Shown: positions 9,647 through 14,454 of the stretch, piece by piece
Position numbering within the stretch: position 1 is the first letter of the stretch
How the letters are laid out: the number at the start of each line of letters is the position of its first letter
Origin: Acidimicrobiia bacterium
GTDB taxonomy: Bacteria > Actinomycetota > Acidimicrobiia > Acidimicrobiales > AC-14
Assembly: GCA_019244985.1 (NCBI GenBank)
Contig: JAFASB010000138.1
Span: forward strand, 1-14,454
Length of the DNA: 14,454 nt
Reading direction: 5' to 3'
The notes under the pieces: generated by a model
The model's database searches: none
Told to the model about the DNA's origin: nothing
What the model saw: the letters and a program-made list of their open reading frames with translations, nothing else
Position numbers and translations under genes: made by a program

Positions 9647-10972
9647 GTGCGTCGGGCGGCGCGGCTCCTGCTGTACCTCGGAGCAGCGGTCGCTGTTCTG
9701 GGGCTCGGCAAGTACCACGCCAGCGAGATCGGACACTACGACTTCACGAACTCGTTCCGTTTCGCGTGGTCGCTGATCTACCTCGTGCTCCTGTGTCTGT
9801 CCGCCTACGCGGTCGGGCTGCCTGACCTCACACGAGGAAGCCGATCCGAAGTCCTCTCGGCTCTGTCGGCGTCGGCCGTGGCCGCCTTGGCCATCTCACT
9901 CGTCCAGCTCGCGGTGGGCTCGAGCCTGCTGCCCCGGTTCGTCGTCTTCGGTGCCGCCCTCATCCTCGTGCCGTGGGACGTCGCCTGTGCGACCCTGGCC
10001 AGCGGCGGCCGCACTCGCGCCGAGGAGCGCGACCGCGTGGTCGCCGTCGTGAGCGTCGAGGAGGCCGACGCCCTGCGCGCCGAGCTGGGGCAGGCGCCGG
10101 AGCGCAATGCGGCGATCGTCGACGATCTCCGTTTTGTGGCTGCCCGATCGGACCAGCCGAAGCAGCGGCCTCTCGTCGAGTCCGTCGTCCGCCATGCCGC
10201 AAGTGTCGTCATTCTCGACCGCGAGGCACAGAACGACGAGTCGATCGTCGGGCAGGCCGCCGCGCTCCACGAGGCGGGCATTCGCGTGCGCACCTTGACA
10301 CTGTTCTACGACGAGTGGCTCGGCAAGCTGCCGGTGTGGGAGCTCGAACGGGTCTCGCTGATGTTCGACATCGGCGAGCTTCACAGGGCTCGCTACGGGC
10401 GCCTCAAGCGGCTGTTCGACGTCGCCGTTGCGGTCATCGGTCTCGTGGCACTCGCCGTCGCCATACCCTTCGTCGTCATCGGCGACCTCCTCGCCAATCG
10501 TGGCACGCTCTTCTACCGCCAGGAGCGCGTCGGCAAGAACGGCACGACGTTCGAGATCCTGAAGTTCCGCACCATGCGCGCCGCCGCCGCCGACCAGCCC
10601 AGCGAGTGGACGACCGAGAACGACCCACGGATCACCCCGTTCGGCCGGCTCCTTCGCCGCACCCACGTCGACGAGCTGCCCCAGTTGGTGAACGTGTTGG
10701 CGGGGGAGCTCTCCGTCGTGGGTCCTCGGCCCGAGCAACCGCACTACGTACGCGAGCTCGCCGGGAAGATCCCGTTCTACGACCTCCGACACCGCGTCCG
10801 GCCCGGCCTCACCGGCTGGGCGCAAGTCAAGTACGGCTATGCCGGCACCGAGACCGACGCCCTCAGAAAGCTGCAATACGAGTTCTATTACCTCCGCCAC
10901 CAGAGCCTTACCCTCGACGCCCGAATCCTGGGTCGAACCATCCGAAGCGTCGCCGGAGGCCTCGGCCGGTGA
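9647..10972 (+). CDS. Polyprenyl-phosphate sugar-1-phosphate transferase (initiating enzyme, WbaP/WcaJ-like)
   Basis: A 441-residue bacterial sugar transferase of the polyprenyl phosphosugar transferase family, which transfers a sugar-1-phosphate from a nucleotide sugar to undecaprenyl phosphate and so starts glycan assembly. It has four hydrophobic helices (about 5-21, 38-58, 70-91, 96-117), a Rossmann-like middle region (about 130-235), and the catalytic domain from about 250: the re-entrant helix after KRLFDVAVA with P274, FYRQERVGKNG (289-299), KFRTM (306-310), HVDELPQL (340-347) with the catalytic Asp342-Glu343 dyad, and VVGPRPEQ (357-364). The four-helix plus Rossmann plus catalytic layout is that of the large WbaP-like class. 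The GTG at 9647 lies 4 bases after the uvrA stop, with G-rich uvrA 3' sequence as a possible ribosome site. Its TGA stop overlaps the start of the next gene. The sugar cannot be told from sequence. Confidence 0.94.
   Translation: MRRAARLLLYLGAAVAVLGLGKYHASEIGHYDFTNSFRFAWSLIYLVLLCLSAYAVGLPDLTRGSRSEVLSALSASAVAALAISLVQLAVGSSLLPRFVVFGAALILVPWDVACATLASGGRTRAEERDRVVAVVSVEEADALRAELGQAPERNAAIVDDLRFVAARSDQPKQRPLVESVVRHAASVVILDREAQNDESIVGQAAALHEAGIRVRTLTLFYDEWLGKLPVWELERVSLMFDIGELHRARYGRLKRLFDVAVAVIGLVALAVAIPFVVIGDLLANRGTLFYRQERVGKNGTTFEILKFRTMRAAAADQPSEWTTENDPRITPFGRLLRRTHVDELPQLVNVLAGELSVVGPRPEQPHYVRELAGKIPFYDLRHRVRPGLTGWAQVKYGYAGTETDALRKLQYEFYYLRHQSLTLDARILGRTIRSVAGGLGR
10955..10959 (+). promoter_or_regulatory. 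Ribosome binding site of the first GT2 gene
   Basis: GGAGG lies inside the 3' end of the sugar transferase gene. It is 9 bases before an in-frame GTG (10969-10971) and 12 before the adjoining ATG (10972-10974). Spacing slightly favours the GTG, codon type favours the ATG; the two choices differ by a single residue. Confidence 0.6.
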
Positions 10973-11715
10973 TGGACGCGGCCGTCGACGTCGTCGTCCT
11001 CACGTGGAACGATCCAGATCTGGCGAACGTGGCGATCACGTCCGCGCTGCAGTCGCAGGAAGTGCGCGTCAACGTGATCGTCGTCGACAACGGGTCGGCG
11101 CCCCCTTTCAGCTGGAACGGCGACCATGCCGTTACCGTCATCCGCAACGAGAGCAACCGGGGAGTGGCACCCGCTCGAAACCAAGGAGCGCGCATCGGGA
11201 GCTCGCAGTTCGTGTGCCTGCTCGACAGTGACGCCCGCCTGCACAACGGCGGGTTGGCGGCACTCCTCGCTCCATTTGACGATGACGGGCGGATAGGCCT
11301 CACGGCGCCGACGTTCAGCGGCCAGGCCCCGGAAGCGAGCGCGGGTCGGGCGCCGACGCTCCTGCGGAAGGTGCGGCGGGGCTTCGACGATGCGGCGCTC
11401 TACGAAGCGACGACGCACCCCCCGGGTGCACGCTGGTGGGACGTCGAGTTCGCCATCGGTGCCTGCCAGGTATTTCGTCGTGCTGCTTTCGACGACGTCG
11501 GGGGCCTCGATGACGCCATCTTCTACGGGCCCGAGGACGTCGACTTCTGCCTTCGGCTGCGAGCCCAAGGGTGGCGAATCGTCCAGCTCGCCGACGCTGT
11601 GTGTGATCACCCGCCGCGGCGGAGGAACCGCCGCCTCGTAAGCCGGCGCGGTGCCGACCACGCCCTTGCGCTGGCCAAGCACTATTGGCGCCACCGGGGA
11701 TCAGGTCGTGACTGA
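10972..11715 (+). CDS. GT2 family glycosyltransferase (rhamnosyltransferase-like)
   Basis: A 247-residue soluble GT-A fold enzyme that would add a sugar from a nucleotide donor to the lipid-linked glycan at the inner membrane face. It has the GT2 pattern: VVVLTWND at the first strand (7-14), VIVVDNGS (35-42), NRGVAPARNQGAR (62-74), the metal-binding DSD (85-87), and GACQVFRRAAFDDVGGLD (163-180) followed by GPEDVDFC (186-193) with the candidate catalytic E188-D189. This set resembles WbbL/RfbN-type rhamnosyltransferases, but donor specificity is a guess. The start overlaps the TGA of the sugar transferase gene (a GTG three bases earlier is also possible), and the end overlaps the next GT2 gene by 8 bases. 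The three genes therefore look like one translation-coupled unit following uvrA. Confidence 0.93.
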   Translation: MDAAVDVVVLTWNDPDLANVAITSALQSQEVRVNVIVVDNGSAPPFSWNGDHAVTVIRNESNRGVAPARNQGARIGSSQFVCLLDSDARLHNGGLAALLAPFDDDGRIGLTAPTFSGQAPEASAGRAPTLLRKVRRGFDDAALYEATTHPPGARWWDVEFAIGACQVFRRAAFDDVGGLDDAIFYGPEDVDFCLRLRAQGWRIVQLADAVCDHPPRRRNRRLVSRRGADHALALAKHYWRHRGSGRD

Positions 11716-12637
11716 GGGCATCGGCGTCGCCATCGCTGCCTATCGGGCAGGAACCGTGCTCGGCGCGTGCCTCGGGACGATCGCGGGCCAGACCTCTCCG
11801 GCGGCGCAGGTCGTAGTCGTCGACGACGGTTCCGGCGACGACACGAGCGACGTGGCGCGCCGATGGGCGTCGATCTTGCCCCTGCAGGTTGTCGTTCTGA
11901 AGTCGAACTCCGGCGTTGCGACCGCCCTCCATCGGGCGGTCGAGGCGACCGACACCGAGCTCGTGGCCCTCATCGGTGCCGACGACATGTGGCTCCCTGA
12001 CCATCTCGAAACACTCAGCCGCGTGCATCGCGAGCGGGGCGGGATCGCCATGGCCGACGCTTACCGGTGGGAAGAAGGGAAGGGGATCCGTCCTCGGACC
12101 TTCTCGTCGTACCACCCGGTTCCCAACCCGTCCGAGCAACCGGCGGCCATCCTGCGAGAGAACTTCGTGTTTGTCGGAAGCGTCTTCGAGCGAACGGCGT
12201 ACGACCGTGTGGGCGGCTTTCGTGCCGAGCACACCGGAGCGGAGGACTGGGACCTGTGGATACGGATGATCCGTGCTGGCGAGCGCGTCCACTCCGCCGA
12301 TCGACCGACGGCCATTTACCGACTCTCGCCGGGCGGCATGACACGCGACGAGCGCATTCGCGCCGCATATCTGCGGATGCTCGAAGAGGCTCGTGCCGAC
12401 GCCGCCACTGATGCGGAGCGGTCGGCGGCATCGGACACGATCCGCTGGCTTCGAGCGCGAAGTCATCTCGGTCTGGCGCACGCCGCCGCACGGCGAGGCG
12501 ATAACGCTGAAGCGAGACGAGAAGCTCGTCTCGCACGCGGCGGTGGTCCCAAGGTGACGTTGGAGGCCGCCGCTCTTCGCGTGGCTCCGAACCTCGGTCT
12601 CCGTCTCGGCGAACGTCTGCGTGCGCGTTACTGGTGA
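11708..12637 (+). CDS. GT2 family glycosyltransferase
   Basis: A 309-residue GT-A fold glycosyltransferase. Visible motifs are IGVAIAAYRAG (5-15), VVVVDDGSGDDTS (35-47), the nucleotide-sugar/metal site GADDMW (90-95), and GAEDWDLWIRM (177-187) with E179-D180 in the catalytic-base position. The C-terminal part (about 212-309) is rich in Ala, Arg and Glu and looks like helical hairpins; it may bind the membrane or a partner (inference). The GTG at 11708 is preferred because homology starts right after it and GGGGA sits 7 bases before it; a GTG at 11651 would add 19 unlikely residues. It overlaps the preceding GT2 gene by 8 bases, and its end overlaps the convergent GT4 gene by 10 bases. It probably adds a further sugar to the same lipid-linked glycan; donor unknown. 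Confidence 0.92.
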   Translation: MTEGIGVAIAAYRAGTVLGACLGTIAGQTSPAAQVVVVDDGSGDDTSDVARRWASILPLQVVVLKSNSGVATALHRAVEATDTELVALIGADDMWLPDHLETLSRVHRERGGIAMADAYRWEEGKGIRPRTFSSYHPVPNPSEQPAAILRENFVFVGSVFERTAYDRVGGFRAEHTGAEDWDLWIRMIRAGERVHSADRPTAIYRLSPGGMTRDERIRAAYLRMLEEARADAATDAERSAASDTIRWLRARSHLGLAHAAARRGDNAEARREARLARGGGPKVTLEAAALRVAPNLGLRLGERLRARYW

Positions 12638-13839
12638 CGGGCGAGCCGCGTGAGGATTTCCTCGTAGCGGGCGACCATCGTCTCGATGCGGTGATCGCTG
12701 ACATAGCGGGCGTATGCCGCGGCTCCCATGGCGTTGGCGTTGTCAGCATCGGTCAGTAGATCGACGAGCCGCGCCGCGACCGCTGCGGGGTCACCTGGAG
12801 GGGTCAGGAAGCCCGTGACGCCGTCCTCAACGACCTCCGCCATGCCGCCGACGTCACTCGCGACTACCGCCCGCCCCTGGCTCATGGCTTCGATCACCGT
12901 GAGCGGCATGCCCTCGTGTCTCGAGGCGAGGACGGCCGCGTCGGCGGCCCGGAACACGGCAAAGGCGTCGTCCTGGCCGGGAAGGACGATCGCGTCGGCG
13001 AGCCCCAGCGAGTCTGCCTGCGCTCGCACGGCGTCCCGCAGCGGCCCATCACCCGCGAGCACAGCGACGACATCCGGTGCGCCGCGCCGAACCACCTGCA
13101 CGGCTTCGACCAGCGTCGCGTGGTCCTTCGGCGGGCTGAAGCGGGCGACCATTGCGACGACGCGCGCTGACGACGGGACGCCGAGTCGCCGACGGGTCGA
13201 GGCCGCATCCGGAATTGCGTCTGGCACCACGATGCCAGTCGGGACGACCGTGACGTCCCTGAAGCCGCGATCACCGAGAGCTCTCTGTGCGGCCATGCTC
13301 GGCGTGGCGACGAGCGAGACAGCACCGGCAACGCGCGCGTCGACCCGCCGCTCGATCGCGCGCCCAATCGAGTAGGGACGCGGGACGCTATGAACCGTCA
13401 TGAGTGACGGAATGGCATGCGCGTGGGCGGTGAGCACGGCCGCCAGCGCGCCGGATGCGCCCGGATACCCACCGTTGTTGACGTGCACGACGTCGAACGC
13501 ACCCGGATTGAGCGCCGAGCGCAGCGCACGGCGGTTCCAACTCAGGAACCCACGGCGCGCCACAGTCTGCGCGGCGCGCAGAAGCCGGGCTTCCCCCTTG
13601 CTGGCACGGGCCCCGAAGGCAGAGTCGGCGCCTGGACCTGGCTCACGCAAGGGAACCGTTATCCGATCCAGCGCCCCTTCCGGGTCGACGTGGCGGGCCA
13701 GCTGCAAATCCGGGGGGAGGACGAGCGTCGTGTGGAACCGGGCGGGGTCCAGGCGACCGACGACGTCACGTATCCATTGTTCGGCGCCACCGATGGCGCG
13801 CGAGGGGACAACGACCGCGACCCGGATCCGACCCATCAT
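12628..13839 (-). CDS. GT4 family glycosyltransferase
   Basis: A 403-residue GT-B fold enzyme, the usual length for GT4. The N-terminal domain has the acceptor-side loop PSRAIGGAEQW (12-22); the C-terminal domain has VVPTGI (198-203), the phosphate-contacting Arg/Lys in MVARFSPPKDH (230-240), and the EX7E motif HEGMPLTVIEAM (308-319), with E309 and E317 flanking the nucleotide-sugar site. It is a retaining enzyme that would add a sugar to the lipid-linked glycan on the inner face; mannosyl- or glucosyltransferase is plausible but not shown. The ATG at 13839 overlaps the flippase TGA in a classic ATGA junction, so the two minus-strand genes are translationally coupled. Its 3' end overlaps the plus-strand GT2 gene by 10 bases. 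Confidence 0.94.
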   Translation of the reverse strand: MMGRIRVAVVVPSRAIGGAEQWIRDVVGRLDPARFHTTLVLPPDLQLARHVDPEGALDRITVPLREPGPGADSAFGARASKGEARLLRAAQTVARRGFLSWNRRALRSALNPGAFDVVHVNNGGYPGASGALAAVLTAHAHAIPSLMTVHSVPRPYSIGRAIERRVDARVAGAVSLVATPSMAAQRALGDRGFRDVTVVPTGIVVPDAIPDAASTRRRLGVPSSARVVAMVARFSPPKDHATLVEAVQVVRRGAPDVVAVLAGDGPLRDAVRAQADSLGLADAIVLPGQDDAFAVFRAADAAVLASRHEGMPLTVIEAMSQGRAVVASDVGGMAEVVEDGVTGFLTPPGDPAAVAARLVDLLTDADNANAMGAAAYARYVSDHRIETMVARYEEILTRLARHQ

Positions 13840-14454
13840 CGCCCGCGCCTGGCTGCCACCGCCGAGCGCAGCCGGGCCACGTCGTTCAGCGTGACCACGC
13901 GAGTCAGGAGGAGGACGATGACATAGGCCGCGCCGCCGGCAACGACGGCGAGCGCGGTGTCATGGCGGAGGGGCAGAGCGGCGGCTATCAGAGCGCCGAC
14001 AGCCGCGAGCATCCCGGGCGAAGGCAGCGGCGTGCGTATACCGATCAGCCTGCGGAGGAACGTCCCGTACACGATGATGCCGACCGCCCAAGAAATGACG
14101 AGCGCGGCGGCCGCGCCGCTCGCGCCGAACGGTGGGATCAGTGCGGCGTCGGCCGCGACTGTGATCCCGGCGACGAAGAATGCCGGTGCGATGCCTCGCC
14201 GCGGTGACTCCGTCGAGTTCACGAGTGCCATCTGTATGAAGATCGTGAACTGCAGGAACTGACCGGCTGCCAGGACGCGGAAAGGACCCGCGACCCCCCC
14301 GTACCGGCCGCCAAGGACGATTGAGACCGTCGCGTCCGCCAGGACGGCGAGGCCCGCGGAGAGAGCAAAGCCGATGACGTAGAGCACTCGGACTGCCTCG
14401 ACGAAGGCTCGCTCCGCGCCTTCCATGTCGCGGAGCGCGATGCGCCGGCTAAGG
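13836..14454 (-). CDS. Wzx-type polysaccharide flippase, C-terminal part (cut by window edge)
   Basis: The frame is open from the right edge: the ATG at 14426 is internal, and the coding sequence continues upstream to 14453. The visible 205 residues contain about six hydrophobic helices. Typical flippase features are GGRYGGVAGPFRVLAAGQ (a G-x-Y loop before a helix), then VNSTESPRRG, and AALIPPFGASGAAAALVIS, the conserved IP-x-G-x-x-GAA segment of MATE/Wzx-like polysaccharide exporters. It would move the undecaprenyl-linked repeat unit from the inner to the outer face of the membrane. It is the upstream partner of the GT4 gene (4-base ATGA overlap). The missing N-terminal half lies beyond the window. 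Confidence 0.85.
   Translation of the reverse strand, partial: LSRRIALRDMEGAERAFVEAVRVLYVIGFALSAGLAVLADATVSIVLGGRYGGVAGPFRVLAAGQFLQFTIFIQMALVNSTESPRRGIAPAFFVAGITVAADAALIPPFGASGAAAALVISWAVGIIVYGTFLRRLIGIRTPLPSPGMLAAVGALIAAALPLRHDTALAVVAGGAAYVIVLLLTRVVTLNDVARLRSAVAARRGR

Noticed and set aside
12625..12640. Small inverted repeat at the GT2/GT4 convergent ends as a terminator
   Set aside because: The stem is about five pairs with a wobble, the loop is tiny, and no T-run follows on either strand.

Overview
The window is a tightly packed, high-GC stretch (about two-thirds G+C by eye) from what is most likely an actinomycete-type bacterium (Actinomycetota). Support for this is: GTG starts, GC-rich third codon positions, an actinobacterial-style LexA box, damage promoters of the type described in mycobacteria, and the style of the UvrA/UvrB sequences. 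I cannot fix the class; Acidimicrobiia or a relative is a guess. There is no non-coding stretch longer than 44 bases, and I see no RNA gene, mobile element, CRISPR array or attachment site.

Layout from left to right: the 5' part of a multi-spanning GT-C/GT87-like membrane glycosyltransferase (minus strand, cut by the left edge); uvrB (plus); a convergent two-gene minus-strand unit made of a GT-C-like membrane protein followed by an O-antigen ligase/polymerase-like protein; a divergent plus-strand GT-C-like membrane protein; uvrA (plus); then, 4 bases after uvrA and on the same strand, a polyprenyl-phosphate sugar-1-phosphate transferase and two GT2 glycosyltransferases with overlapping ends; finally a convergent minus-strand pair, a Wzx-type flippase (cut by the right edge) and a GT4 glycosyltransferase.

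Two systems are interleaved. One is nucleotide excision repair (UvrA and UvrB; uvrC is not in the window). The other looks like most of a Wzx/Wzy-type surface glycan pathway: the phosphosugar transferase starts the lipid-linked sugar, the GT2/GT2/GT4 enzymes extend it inside the cell, the flippase moves it across the membrane, and the ligase/polymerase-like protein and GT-C-like proteins would act on the outer face.

The most interesting signal is regulatory. Upstream of both uvrB and uvrA there is a TTGTC element exactly 17 bases before a TAnnnT -10 element. This is the geometry of the RecA-independent (PafBC-type) DNA-damage promoter known from mycobacteria. At uvrA a perfect 12-base LexA palindrome (GAACATATGTTC) directly abuts that -10 element, so uvrA appears to be under both damage-response systems. 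Because the glycan genes follow uvrA with almost no gap, they may be co-transcribed from this damage-controlled promoter.
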